Positions 45,849-58,197 of a DNA stretch of 64,000 bases are shown piece after piece (within the stretch, counting starts at the first letter, position 1; each line of letters opens with the position of its first letter). The notes under the pieces were generated by a model, which was not told the DNA's origin, did no database searches, and saw only the letters and a list, made by a program, of their open reading frames with translations. This DNA is from Margaritispora aquatica. Lineage: Eukaryota; Ascomycota; Leotiomycetes; Helotiales; Discinellaceae. Made by a program: the position numbers and the translations under genes. The stretch is from assembly GCA_007644065.1 (NCBI GenBank), contig VJWN01000001.1, positions 14,340 through 78,339 of the forward strand. Reading direction: 5' to 3'.

Positions 45849-48126
45849 ATGTCGTCGCACGATTCCTCTGTCAGAATAGTATCAAGTCCACGGTTCAAAA
45901 AGCCTAGGCAGGTCATCCCATGCTGATCCACATACTGTGCTCTGCTAACTGATTCCGATACAGTCACAATGCATGCCTCTCGTGTAGGCTGGCCAAAATC
46001 AAATGTAAAGCCGCATCTATTCATGAGACATGTGAACGCTGTCGGAAGAATTCGCTTGACTGTGCTTTCGAAGAGCATCGTAGAGGTCGCAAGCCAGGCA
46101 CACGGTATGCCGCGATGGGATGGATAGGTATGGAAAATTTAACTAACGGACTCATAGCCTCAAAAAGAAAAGTTCATCAGTGCCCGATAGCTCCTCAGTC
46201 ATCTCAGAAGGGGTGGTCTTGCCAACAACTACACCTCCACTTCCTCCAAGCAATGAAATCTTCACCCCTCCAATTTCCAACAACAATGAAGAGGATTCCA
46301 TCCCTTCAGATTCAGGGGGATGGGGAACTGCAGGACTTCAGCCTGCCAGCATACTGAGCAAGGAGGCTCAGTCGGGGAAGTTTTCATTAGAAAACATTCT
46401 CTGTATTCCAGATGTCCCTGAGACTGAAGCATCAAGACCGCCATCGACATACGGTTCTATGTCAAGAAGCCAAGAAGATCCAATCGAATTTCTTATTCTC
46501 ACCTTCCCAGTTGCTTTAGGTCTCTTCGAAAGGTGACTCAGTCTTAGAACAATCATTTGCTCATTAACTGACCTAGCAGCTTCATGCGATGTATGAACCC
46601 TTATATCAGCCAACTCGATCCGAAGCTGCACACATTCGATTATATACGCCGAAAATCTCCGTTTCTTTTGACAACTATACTAAGCACATCCTCCAAAGCC
46701 TTTCATCCATCTTTGCACCCCGCTTTACGAGCTCATTCCGAGAAATTGATGGGGGAGACCTTCGTGAAGGGAACGAAATCTGCTGAAACAGTACAAGGAC
46801 TTCTCATATTCACATACTGGAAGGAGCCGAATGAGATGCGAACATGGCTACTTGTCGGTTATGCTATTAGGATGGCAATTGAGCTTGGTTGGCATATCTT
46901 GGAGCCAAATCACAATCAAGATTTGTGTGACGAGAACGAGATCACGATAAGAGAGTCAAGGAACATCGAACGCACTTGGCTTGTCCTCTTTGTTTACGAT
47001 AGAAGGTAAGCCTCTTCAGGTATTCTTCATTCACCCACATGCTCACGTTCTTCGCAGCCTCAGTTTGCAATTGGGGAAACCCTGGATGATCGAGCAAAGT
47101 GAGATCATTCTCAAAAGCACGACTTGGCATAAGCATCCTCTTGCTGTTCCTGGCGGAGACCTTGTTCTTGCATCATTTGTGTCTCTTCGTATCGTCGGTG
47201 CAGAGATGCTGCAACTGGCGACACAGACTAGCCCAGCCACGGACAGTCGTGGCGATTTGATGTCCAAGATGCTCAATAAGGGCATTACTGCCTGGGAAAA
47301 GGATTGGCTTCCATCGTTTGATCAAGGTCGGCGCGACTCTGCTCTCATCCTTCATTAGCTAACCCCAACTTAGATTCAATTTCCCCATGTCATCGATTTC
47401 TTGCAAACTTCTACGGCCTTCATTTGCGTCTTCTCGTGAACTCATACTCCCTTCAAGCATCATTGGCTGCTGACAGTAATGGATCTTTGATCTCCAGATC
47501 AGCTTTATGGCACTGTTCATCGAGTGCAACTGGGATGCTCGAACAGATCTCGGTGAAGTTTGGTCCTTTCAAGCAACTTTACTTCGTCCAGGACTCAATT
47601 CATGTCATGGTTGCTTATGCGGCAGTGTTTCTAATCAAGGTTTGCGCTCTCACTTCCTATCATTACATTTGATTGACTTGTATAGCTTCTCGTATCTTTG
47701 CCACAACACATCAGATGCGATTTTGAAAAGCCTTCTTTACAAGCGATACTCAAGAGCGCAGACACGTTTGAACATCAATGTGCCACTCAGATGACTGGAT
47801 GTGCGATGCAGGCCAGGTTCTTGAAAAGCGTGATTCGAAAATACAATTCACTCAAGTCCCAGGCATCAACCAACAACTCCCAAACTCGTGTACAGCTTGA
47901 TACGCCCGAACATTATCGTGCTGCTTCAAACTCAAGAATACCAACAGAAGACAGGGGTACGAGAAGCAGCTCCAACAATATCAATCAACACATCTCGGAA
48001 CCTCAAGACCAGGACGTCCTTGGAATGAACCTATTTGCCGATAAAGACCTGTGGGACAACTTGTTCTCCGATGTCGATTTTTGGATGGGTGAAAATATAT
48101 CCTTATCTGATAACACCATTATGTGA
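45849..48126 (+). CDS. Zn(II)2Cys6 transcription factor
   Basis: Exons 2-7 are clear: 45964-46104, 46158-46532, 46580-47005, 47058-47326, 47374-47639, 47686-48126. Exon 2 is the zinc cluster: CLSCRLAKIKC, then CERC and a final Cys in NSLDCAFEEH, followed by a basic RRGRKPGTR. The middle region has LLIFTYWKEPNEMRTWLLVG, AIRMAIELGWH and ERTWLVLFVYDR, the fungal-specific factor domain. The acidic C-terminus (DLWDNLFSDVDFWMGE) looks like an activation domain. Exon 1 is not settled: the ATG at 45849 (MSSHDSSVRIVSSP) gives phase 0 at the obvious GT donor but phase 2 is needed; a GC donor at 45908 would fit. About 658 residues in that case. It lies upstream of the TIGR04076 and GH3 genes. Confidence 0.85.
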
Positions 48127-48451
48127 AATTGAGTTTGGTGGCAATATCTGTGCATAAATGGGGTGGCCAACTTCCAGGGCTGCATACCTGAAAACTCGGG
48201 GGTTAGCATGAAGAACCACGATACCGGCTTTCGTATCACGATGAAAAGCCATTCGAGCCTATCAATACGTTTCAGAGATGTCTAGTTCACCGAGAATCCT
48301 TACGGCCCCTACATATCTTCTCATTCCACGCCTCGTTGGGGAAATGGGTCTCCCCCACTTCGCTTATGCAAAGTCATGAACCCAGCATGATAGTCATTAA
48401 ACGCCGAACCAAGCGGTGTTCTAAAGAGCAATCTGGTCTCAAAGTACACAG
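48127..48451. other. Intergenic region
   Basis: Short spacer between co-directional genes; nothing distinctive. Confidence 0.35.
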
Positions 48452-48967
48452 ATGAAGGCGTCGATTGAGTGCAACTCGACATTCTTAGGACTTCCAAGCA
48501 ATCAAAAGGATCAAACCATCAATCTCAAAATGGGCTCAATAATCCCACTCCTAAAATCCAAATTCAACACCATGGCTTCTGACGACTCATTCCAGCTGTA
48601 CGATCTCCGGGTTGAAGTTGTCTGTCCCCCAGGAGCAAAGATTCTCTGTGGTGCCAAAGAAGGTGATCACTTCACATTAGAAGGAGAGATGCTTCGTCTC
48701 CCTGCAGGGCAAGGCATCAGCATATACAGTCTCTGTGAGCAATTTTCCATACAGAAGCTCAAGACAAGACTAATATTTGAAGCTGCTGTTTTGCCTCTTC
48801 TCGCAGCGAAGCAACGTCCAACTCACAAACACGATTGGATGACTACTGATGGGCTCATTGCTTGCCCTGATCCAAACTGCGGCTCTGTCCTGAAGATTAC
48901 GAGGACTCGGCTCAGGACCTTCAGTCACGCGGAGACGACGGTTGTAGGGCTGGAAGGAAATGTATGA
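48452..48967 (+). CDS. TIGR04076-type protein
   Basis: Single exon, 171 residues from the first ATG; internal ATGs at 48530 and 48572 are alternative starts. The conserved core runs from YDLRVEVVCPPGAKILCGAK through GDHFTLEGEMLRLPAGQGIS to a final CPDPNCGSVLKITRTRL. This pattern (an early VGDxF-like strand, a central leucine/proline segment and a late CPDP) is that of the small TIGR04076 family, known from bacteria and fungi without an assigned reaction. Cysteines in CPDPNC could bind metal. No signal peptide is seen. Confidence 0.75.
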   Translation: MKASIECNSTFLGLPSNQKDQTINLKMGSIIPLLKSKFNTMASDDSFQLYDLRVEVVCPPGAKILCGAKEGDHFTLEGEMLRLPAGQGISIYSLCEQFSIQKLKTRLIFEAAVLPLLAAKQRPTHKHDWMTTDGLIACPDPNCGSVLKITRTRLRTFSHAETTVVGLEGNV

Positions 48968-49619
48968 GTTAAATGAAATCATATGTCATGTGGAAGTAAA
49001 CTGTTTCCAATCTTCCCTTCCAATGGTGACATAGTGATCTTAACACACCGAGGCTAGACAATTTTTCTTTGGTTAGTTCGTAGCTACAAATGGTGATGCG
49101 AAGAGAATTATCAAAGTGTGGCATCTTCTAGACTATTCCTTCGAGTATAAACAGATTTGAGCACATACAGTCCCGGAGTTCAATGTCAGTTCTGGCTTCA
49201 ACGAGACATCGTCTAGTCACCGCAAACAGTGTGGTGATTTATCTCAATTGTGGGCTCATCTTAACTCTAATTCATCATTTTATTACCGTTCGTTCTCTTG
49301 GACCCAACAAGCAAAGCCCCGGCTACAGGTATCCCACTATCGACATTCATGGGGAAGGTGGAACTTAATATCGATATCAATATCATCGGTCAAATTTTGA
49401 ATCCACATGAATCCCATCTTTGAAATAGAGTTATCTTAGCGGCTATATTCAAGAGTGACATCTCAAGTGTGGTTATCTTGAACACCGAGTATATTTCGCC
49501 ATGGGGCAGGAATCGGCCAAGTTTCGATGTCATATAATGGCTTGAATACTCTATAATAGCTTGTGACTCTAGGAGTGACCTTCTTTCAGCGACTCGCTTA
49601 TTTTGTGACTAACAGGAAT
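48968..49619. other. Promoter region of the GH3 gene
   Basis: No gene. The segment contains short ATCGATAT-like runs at about 49368-49390 and presumably the upstream control sites of the beta-glucosidase. Confidence 0.4.
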
Positions 49620-52269
49620 ATGTTGTTCCCAAGCAGATTCAGCCTTGCTACCACTAGCATTCTATCACTTGCCACCAGCACATTGGCATCGAATGTTACT
49701 ATCGCTTCAAGACCATGGCTAGATGTTACTCTCCCCACAGAAGAGCGACTGCCTTTACTGATGCTACAATGGAACGAGTCACAAATTTATGCTCAGGTTC
49801 AGGGAGATACAGTGGTGAGACTACCTAGGCTGTCATCCCGCTTTCCTTCAACTGATGATTCTCCAGCTTGAAGACAACGGCACCGGAGTATCAGCATGCA
49901 TCGGTCACATCAGTGGCAATTCAACACTGGGCATACCATCAATTTGCATGGGTGATGGCCCAGCAGGCGTTGGCAACTCTCTGAACAACGTCACAGCATT
50001 TCCAGCACCAGTTCTCTATGCATCAACCTGGAACACAACGAAACTGTACCTCTTCGGTCAAGCCTTAGCCCAAGAGCACAAGTCTAAAGCGAGAAACATA
50101 GTTCTCTCTCCTACGATTAACATCCTCCGAACACCATTATGGGGTCGTGCAGGTGAAACGTTCTCAGAAGATCCATTTCTCACTTCGCGGCTCGCTGTCG
50201 CTGAGACTCTCGGCATCCAAAGCCAGAAAATGCTAGCCTGTCCCAAGCATTTTGCTGCTTACAACCAGGACAAGAATCGTTTCGGTCTCGATCCGGAATG
50301 GGTGGCATATGACTCGATTGTTGATCGGCGAGTCTTGCACGAGGTCTACTTTCCTGCATTCAAAGCCGCAGTTCAAGAAGGAAAGGCGGCTTCAATCATG
50401 TGCTCGTATAACAAAATCAATGGCGAGTATGCGTGTGAGAATAAATGGCTTCTTGACACATTGAAAGTGGACTGGGGCTTTGACGGTTTTGTTGTTGCTG
50501 ATTGGTACTTCTCTGACAGAAGCACCATCGCGGCTGTCAATGGGGGACTAGATATCAGTATGCCCGGAGGGGCACTTGATACTAGCTACGGTTTTCCAGC
50601 TTACTATGGTGACCTCCTGGTAGAAGCAGTTGCCAATGGATCGGTGGCTTGGTCGAGAGTGGAAGACATGGTGAAGAGACTCTGGCGTCCCATGATTGAA
50701 TTTGGCGTCATTGACGAACCTGTGACTGGAAGCTCGGATGCTGTCGCAAGAACTCAAGACCATTTGGATCTTGCAAAAGCTCTTGTTGAGGAGGGCGCTG
50801 TCTTGCTCAAAAATGATGACTCAACTTTACCTTTAAGCGGTTCAAAGTACAAAAGTATCGCTGTGTTTGGTGTCGATGCCACAAATGCTTCTCAGGTTAC
50901 CGAGAACCATGGTGGATTCGTCATCGATTCAACAATGATCACTCAAGCTCCCTTCGACTGGATCCAAAAATACGGACAGGCTCAAAACATTTCAGTACAC
51001 TACGCTGAAGCTTACCCCGGAACAGGGACCTTTGCTCAAGCGCCCTCCAGCATGTTTCCAGGAGGTTTGAATGTCACTTACTGGACGACAACCGACCAAA
51101 GTGGACCCATCAACCAAACGCACATCGTGCAAAACATCACTTCAGCCAGCTATCCGGCAGAGCTTTGGGTCAGCTATCCCCAAGTCTTCTCATCCAAACA
51201 TGTGGGAAAGTTCATGCCTACAACGTCTGGTCTCTACCATTTCTCCATGACTGGCCAAGGAGATGCAGCTCTCTACATCGACGACATCCTCATCTCCACC
51301 ATGTCTGGTGCCAATTTTGGCAATACGGTCCAAGGGATCGCGAATCTGACTGCCAACTCAACAGTGGCCATCGAGCTCGACTACTCCATGGGCACCTCTC
51401 TCTCAACAGGCGCCTATGGCATCACGCTAGGTGTATCTGTCGGCAACATCACGCGTGACCTCGAAGCCAATGCCCTCGCCGCCGCTGCAGATCTCAGTAT
51501 CATTTTCGTCTCCGACCGCTTCTCCGAAGGCCATGATAACAACATCGGGCTCTCACTTCCAGGAAACCAAGATGCACTCATCTCCCGACTTTCCAAGCTA
51601 AGCAAGAAAACGCTTGTTGTCTTGAACACCAACTCCGCAGTTCTCATGCCCTGGATTGATGATGTTGATGCTATTATGGAAGCATGGTATTCAGGCCAGC
51701 AAGTCGGCATTGCGCTCGCTAAACTGCTTTACGGGGAGGTGAACCCAAGTGGAAAGCTGCCTATGACTTTCCCTGAGAAGCTTGAAGATACAGTACAAAT
51801 CCGTGACGAACTTGCTACAAATTTCACAGAAGGTTTGTATGTGGGTTACAAATGGTATGATGAGCATGGCATCACGCCTTTGTTTCCATTTGGCCATGGA
51901 CTCTCGTATACGAACTTCTCTCTTGCTGGACTAAACCTCAGCATTGTCAACTCGACCGAGTTGACCGGGGTTGTAGCGACAACAACATTGACCAATACAG
52001 GGCTCGTGAAGGGCAAGCAGGTTGTGCAACTTTATGTTGCGTATCCTGAAGCTGCGAACGAGCCTCCGAAATTGCTCAAGGGGTTTGAGAAGGTGGAATT
52101 GGAGGCAGGGGAGAGTAGCGAGGTGAACTTCTTGATTGAGTTAGACGAGTTGAGAATTTGGGATGAACGTGTTGGGGTTGAAGACTGGAGATTGGTTGCA
52201 GGCGAGTATACCTTCATCTTGGGCTATTCTGCTACAGATCTATTAGTGAATAGTACGATACTGTTATGA
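49620..52269 (+). CDS. Secreted GH3 beta-glucosidase with PA14 domain
   Basis: Two exons (49620-49814, 49867-52269), 865 residues. The ATG at 49620 starts a signal peptide (MLFPSRFSLATTSILSLATS). The N-terminal GH3 barrel has SPTINILRTPLWGRAGETFS, the substrate-binding KHFAAYNQD and the nucleophile region FDGFVVADW, in which the catalytic Asp is preceded by Ala where Ser is usual. The second domain (LAKALVEEGAVLLKNDDSTL) is interrupted by a PA14 insert (about residues 400-540: QVFSSKHVGKFMPTTSGLYH), as in one subgroup of fungal GH3 enzymes. FPFGHGLSYT and a C-terminal fibronectin-III-like domain complete it. Many NxS/T sites suggest glycosylation. It likely acts on beta-glucosides or cello-oligosaccharides outside the cell. 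Confidence 0.95.
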
Positions 52270-52611
52270 GCAAGAAATAACATATGTTTGATATGAAAAT
52301 AATACTTTACTATACCAAATGCATGACTTTTGTACTTCCTCCTCCGTTGCACTTTTGCGTGGAGCGGCTGAAGCTCTCATTGTGTCTCCATGATTGACGC
52401 ACTTGGAAAGTTCCCAAGCCGCATGCTCTAAAGGATTCCTTTTCATTACTTGCTATCATACAGCAAAAGCTTCAAGATTATCAATAACATAAACGCTAAG
52501 CGAAAGAAAATGGTATCATATACTACCCCAAATGCACCCACCATTTATAGGCTCCTTGTATACCTGTGCCTCTTCGTACATAATCAGACACTCGCCCAAA
52601 TAAGCAATAGA
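52270..52611. other. Convergent 3' region
   Basis: Space between the 3' ends of the GH3 and CSC1-like genes; terminators are expected but no discrete signal was identified. Confidence 0.35.
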
Positions 52612-55444
52612 TTAGTAATCAATTCTCTTCTCCCAAATCGGCGCATCCTGGATGCTCAAGCCTCCATCCTCATCAGGTCTCGTCCACGCCACCTTGTTCT
52701 TCTCATTAAACGTCGCCAACTCGTCAGAAATGGGCAGAATCTCGCTTGTGGCGTCACATTCTCTCCTAGAAATCCCCATCTTGTCCCTCACAATCCACAG
52801 CTTTGGCGGCTCTTGAGTAATCGCTGGGTTGTAATACGCCATCGCTTCGTCCTCTTCCTCATATCTAGGTGGTGGGAAGGCAGGCACTAGGCCTTGAACG
52901 CGTTGGTGGGATTTAAATTTGCGGGGGTCAAAGAACTTGGCGAGCATGGTCGCTTTCTTGGTGTCGAATTTCTTTGCCTGGGCTGATGTTGCTTCAGACG
53001 GAGGACCAGACGTCTTCGTCGCATCGTAGGATTTGTGGTCGTTTGTTTGCAGCAACGCAGCTGCTCCACCATCTTCTAATCCACCGTCGTAATTGTCTGG
53101 GAGGTATTCCATCAGCGGTTTGAGAGCGTGACGCATCATGGCATGGTATACTGCTGTACCAACTAAGAACATGGCCATAAGCACAATGGGTCCTGGAGCC
53201 GTATTGATTGCGAAGAGGCCGATGAGGCAAACTTCGGCGAGGTAGACACCAGTCATAAGTTGTTGCATGACTTTGGCATAGGCACGACCTTTCGTGTCGA
53301 CGTTGTTTGTCAGGACGAAGAATGAGTTGTATCGCACTGCGAGATACAACAGAAAGAAACCAATGGCAGAAAATCCAAGGAGGAGAGGCGCAATGATGGA
53401 GTATGTGATGGCGATGATTCCCAAATTACCAACCTTTGGATACAGACTACCCCAGCCCAAGCCAGCAAGCGTAATGTACCGATTGAACATCTTTCGTGGA
53501 CTTTTGTCGAGGAATTTGCCAACAATAGTGAACATGGCTAGTGCACCAATATTCAACAATTGGGAGGCTGCCAGACCGAGACCTTGGACGATGATATATG
53601 AGATGAAGAAATTGCTTGCTTTTGGAAGGTTCTCTGCAAGAAGGGTGGTCGCTGATCCAGGATCGTTGATGATAGAAGTTACTACAGATGCTGCCCCTGA
53701 TGCGAAAGTCGTGACCAGGAATACTTGGATGACCTGGAAAGCCATGTACCAGCCTTGCGTCTTGAGCTCAACATTTGGAAGTGTCACTTCTCCGCTGAGT
53801 TTTGCAACCACTTGAAAAGATTAGTGTCATCTAAAGTAACCAGGCTGACCACTTACAGCGACAAACAATTGGAACAAGTGCCATCAGGATGGAAAGCATG
53901 ACAGACGGTAGGAGACCTGTTACCACACCCAGAATCACAGGCGGGATATCGTTAATGAAGCTCAAGAATGTTACACCTAGGCGGAGTTAGCATGTATATT
54001 TAGATCATATGTAGTTACTTACGATCTGTCAAATAGTTGATGTTGCTGATTGCACCAACAACTGCAACTGGGATGGCCCAAAAGAGAATCATGAGGGCAA
54101 TGAAACTGTTTGCTGCTAACTTCCTCAACATGCGTTGCTTCTTACCGATCTTCAGATTGTTCCAAATGATTTGGCTTGGAGTGACGGCAATGGCTCGAGG
54201 ATACATCTTTGGTGACTTTCTGGGTGACATCCTGCGATATGCAGCCTCTGCGGCTTGCTGATTGCTGAATTCGATGAATAAGGAGGGCAAAAGCTTCCAG
54301 TCAAACTTCTGATGCTTCTGTTGATCTTTTTGCACCTCGGGGATAAGTCTCCTCAACTCGTTTCTTGTCCAGTCGATTGTGTCCACCTTCTTTCCGATCA
54401 ACGGAATTTTGCCGAGTCTGTGAGTTGGCCTATCCTTCTGCTTCATCCATTGAGAACCAGTCAGTGCAGCTTCGGTATCCGCAGATGGTTGTCCTTTCTT
54501 TTCCTTCTTCTTCTCCCACTTCAAGCGACGCTTGTTCGCAGTCTGAATCAACTTGATTTCAGCACCTTCCAACTTTAGAGCGTCCTTGTCACGCTCTTCC
54601 ACAAGGTCCTCCAGATCGCTGCAGTCGGTTGCCAGCCAGCATCTGCGCATTGTGCCTCCAAATAAGCTTCGCAGCTTCTCCTCATTTTGATATTCCACTG
54701 GAACATCTGTGAACAAGACGGTTCTCGATGATATGCGTGTCGAGTTGAAGGGCGCCAGAAGGTAAGCATGGCGAATGTTGATGAAGTAGATAGATTCTCG
54801 GGTGATCACCCACATTATAAAGGCTGAGTATGGGTTAGCTCGACACAATGAGCAAGTTCGAGTGACTTACTGAAGAAAATCCAGCCAACAAACACATGTG
54901 CATAGTATCTATTCTTCGAGTTCGAACCAATGTTAGAGAATGATAGAAGATCGAGCTGCGACTGGTCTCCACCTCCCGTTGCGTTCACTGGGAAGAGAAT
55001 TGGAAACGTTAAGCAACACCCAACAAAGCAAATGACCGCGAGCATTTTCATGAAGCGCAGATACAAATATCCATCCAGCGACTGGTGATTGAGGACATAA
55101 TCGTCATGAAGACCTCTGAAGCTGGAGATCCAACCAAATTTCGATTCTGGCAATTCCTGCGATCTCTCTCTGTCCTTACAGTCAGCTTAACACCCTTTCA
55201 AGGGCATCAGTGCACTAACTCTTGATAAAGGGTTCCAAGATACGTCCTCGGTCGATATATGCGCTTGAATTTGGGTCTTAACAGCAGAAATATGGCTACA
55301 AAAACTCCAGCCTGTACTGCGACAGGAACGAGGGTAGAAACCATAGCCGAGACCGAAGAGGTCGTCTTTGTAGCATCTTGTGTCGACTAAAATACCCTCG
55401 CCATTAACACAATAAGGAGAATTATTGATTGTTTTGCTTACCAT
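52612..55444 (-). CDS. CSC1/OSCA-like osmosensitive cation channel (DUF221)
   Basis: Six exons: 55442-55444 (start codon only), 55220-55386, 54871-55169, 54023-54823, 53857-53976, 52612-53810, 862 residues. Exon 1 contributes just ATG and is followed at once by GTAAGC; the protein continues STQDATKTTSSVSAM. The family order is visible: N-terminal transmembrane segments (VQAGVFVAIFLLLRPKFKRI), the cytosolic PHM7-like domain (SRTVLFTDVP, PRAIAVTPSQIIWNNL), a block of seven or more membrane helices (FINDIPPVILGVVTGLLPSV) and a long cytosolic tail (AMAYYNPAITQEPPKLWIVR). These proteins are stress-gated, calcium-permeable channels of the plasma membrane in fungi and plants. Confidence 0.92.
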
Positions 55445-56562
55445 TTCGGTTGTCCTCCACGACAATTGTCGAACGTCAAGATATAAATCACTTCTTCGAC
55501 TGCGCTTTGGTGGCAGGGAGCATGTAAAAGAATCGACTTAGGGGGAAAAAAGGTCTGCAAGAGAACAACTTCACCCATAATAACATATTGAAGGTCGAAG
55601 GGGAGCTAGCCGCGTGGAAATTATCAAGGAAAAGTCAACAATGATCGACCAGCCATACTCGACAGCTCCACCACGGCTAGTTGAAGGGGTCTTCGCTTCA
55701 TGATAGGCGAATGAGTGTGGAGTTTGAAGCTTTTAGCTAAAGGCTAAGTGATCAAAGCTAACGAAACTTGACTTACAGTAAAGAACTAGAGGTAGTCAAC
55801 TGTCGCATATGTACGCCATATGGAAAGGTTTGTATTCTAGATCAGGGAAGCAATAACGTATAAACAGCTTTAATCCTTTTCCATTGACAGTCAGGACTTC
55901 TGAGTTCGCTTCCAATTTCATTCATGAGTCTGCAGTGAAAGATCAGATATCCCCACATTTGGACTGCTCCACTTACTGACGTCAACAGCCTTTCTTCCAT
56001 CGGGAGATCCACAGACGTGGCGCAAATCCCAAGCATCGATGACCTCGATGACCAAGAATCCGCTGCTAAGGCGGTTTCATCGTAGCATCAGAGCTACCAG
56101 CAAATGACGCTCCACGGGCACTCTTCCACTACTGGAAATACATCCAATGAAATTGTTCGGAATGATTGGGTGAGAACTAGACCAGTCCTTTGATGCTGTG
56201 TAGTCCAGCTGGACATGGATATGCAAACACCTCTGGCCTCATTACTCAAATGCTGCAGAGTGAATTTGTGGTCGACGGTCGAATTTGTTATGAGGAATGA
56301 ATTGACAACTGTTTCGGCGCAAAAGGAGTACGGGCTTGAAATCAGTGCAGTAGCTATAACATCTTCATATCTTGCTTTGTGAGGTTTGCTCGAAACTTGC
56401 TTTGAAATTGCATGAGCTTGTTCAATCGGCAACTGCTAGAGCATTATCAAAGGTATCAAAGCCTCAATAACGTTGTGTGCACGGAAATCAAGGTCTCGAA
56501 TATGACGCTTTCATTGTCCAAAAAAGAATTATATACCCATGTCGACGCCTGAGATCCTCAGA
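55445..56562. other. Intergenic region
   Basis: Upstream of the CSC1-like gene and downstream of the nitrilase gene. Minus-strand frames at 55842-56036 and 56094-56432 have no conserved content. No gene supported. Confidence 0.4.
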
Positions 56563-57833
56563 TCATGGTGGAGGACTCAAATCCAATCCCTCGACAGTCA
56601 ATTTGAAAGAATCGTTTCTGTACACAGTCAGCAGAAGGAGGACAGAAATGCACCAATACACATACCTTGAGTAACTTCCTCCCACATCCAAGTCCAATCG
56701 GCCTCGGATGCTATCATCAAAATCAACGTCTACAGTCAGAAGTCCATTATCATCATCCCACAAAGGTCCTGATATCACATCTCCCAGTGGCGAGACAATA
56801 CATGAACCTCCACGGCAGATATAGTCTTCTGGTTGCAACTTTGTTTGTGGTGTGATTGTCCCCTCATCGATAATAGAATCCTCATATATACTATCAGGCA
56901 GAGCAATTTCATGCCCATCTTCGGTGATTGTAGATTTTCTTCGCAATCTTGAGACTCTAGGTCTAGAGTTTCCGTTCGAAAGCTCAGCACCAGCTTGTTG
57001 GCTTGCCTCATTTTGTGTAATCCAACTGGGAATGTTCGACTTCGTCATACATTGATTCGAGCTCAACACAAAGCAACGTCCTTCACACGCAACAGTTCTC
57101 ATCAATGGCACCCAGGTGTCTCTTGCATCTGCAGTCGGGGCAAGATATAGATTGACATTCTGGCTGTACAGTGACTGGCGCAGGAGTGGCATATAGTTCT
57201 CCCAGCAGATGGCGGATGCTAGTGTGAGCTTGACACCTTTGATCGTGGTTGTAACAGCCCGTAAAGAGGAGGGCTGGCCTTGACCCCAGATCAAACGCTC
57301 GCTCCCGGTCTGTTGCTTGTTAATGTACACATCTAAGGTTTGTCGCGAGCTGAACATACAGGCATGACCTTTCTCCTCTTGCCCAAAACACCAAGTCTTG
57401 GGCAAATGTAGAGCACAGCACAATATAGTGTACCACCGGACCTCTCCACCAAACCTGTAGCAATAAAGACACCACTATCTCGCGCAATGCGCTCCAACTC
57501 TTCTCTCGTCCCATCTCCTCTTATCCCAACCTTAGGTGCTTCCAACTCTTTGTTCACCCATCTGCTGCCTGCGCCCTCAGGAGTGTCTCCCAGGTCCACG
57601 GCATGTTTGAAGTACTGTAGGAATTGCTCCCTTCCTTCAGGTCTGCGAGCTCCAACCGCAGCACCAAACGTAGCAGTTCGTGGATATCCACCAAGGTAAG
57701 CCTCGGGAAACAGGATCAGGTCGACAGCGGCCGATTGGGCCTGCTTGACAGTTTCCTCAAGGGCAGACAGGGTGGCAGATGTAGTCGAAAGAGTGTAGGA
57801 TTGCGAAACGGCGAGACGAAGAGTTTGAGACAT
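56563..57833 (-). CDS. Nitrilase-family C-N hydrolase
   Basis: Three exons (57360-57833, 56666-57309, 56563-56617), 390 residues. The catalytic triad is visible: Glu in [14 protein letters not shown], Lys in [16 protein letters not shown] and Cys in [15 protein letters not shown]. The CWENY context is that of branch-1 nitrilases, which hydrolyse nitriles to acids and ammonia. [18 protein letters not shown] matches the family C-terminal part. Between SNQCMTKSN and this motif there is an insert of about 60 residues, basic ([11 protein letters not shown]) then acidic ([11 protein letters not shown]), which ordinary nitrilases lack. It may affect oligomer assembly. The last exon encodes only 18 residues. 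Confidence 0.93.
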
Positions 57834-58197
57834 TTTGCAGAGGTCAATGGGTTGTGCCCGATATCAAAAGTGTGTTGAAGGAGGGGTTGAACGGATGAAG
57901 CTTGGGGCTTGAGTGGGGAAGATCACATTACCTTCATCTTGGCTCGAGTTCTTGATCTCCTTACCAAAATTCACAACACAATGGAAATGAAACGCGAAAT
58001 ATCACCTTGAATTGCTTGAGAGTGAAAAAGCAACTTCATATTGTCTATGCATCTCTCTATAGTGCCAGCAAACACGACCAAACGTCAAGTGCCCCCAGTT
58101 CCAAATCCAAGCACCCGAATACATATTCCAGCGAGGTGTTTGTTTCTCATATGAACCATTCACTTATCCAATGTACTTTGATATGAAGTCCTGCCCT
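57834..58197. other. Promoter region of the nitrilase gene
   Basis: No gene; should contain the nitrilase promoter and the 3' end of the small secreted protein gene. Confidence 0.35.

Noticed and set aside
45818..46078. 86-codon minus-strand frame starting with ATG
   Set aside because: It covers the zinc-cluster exon of the plus-strand regulator; the plus-strand reading has all six cysteines in order, so the minus frame is a shadow.
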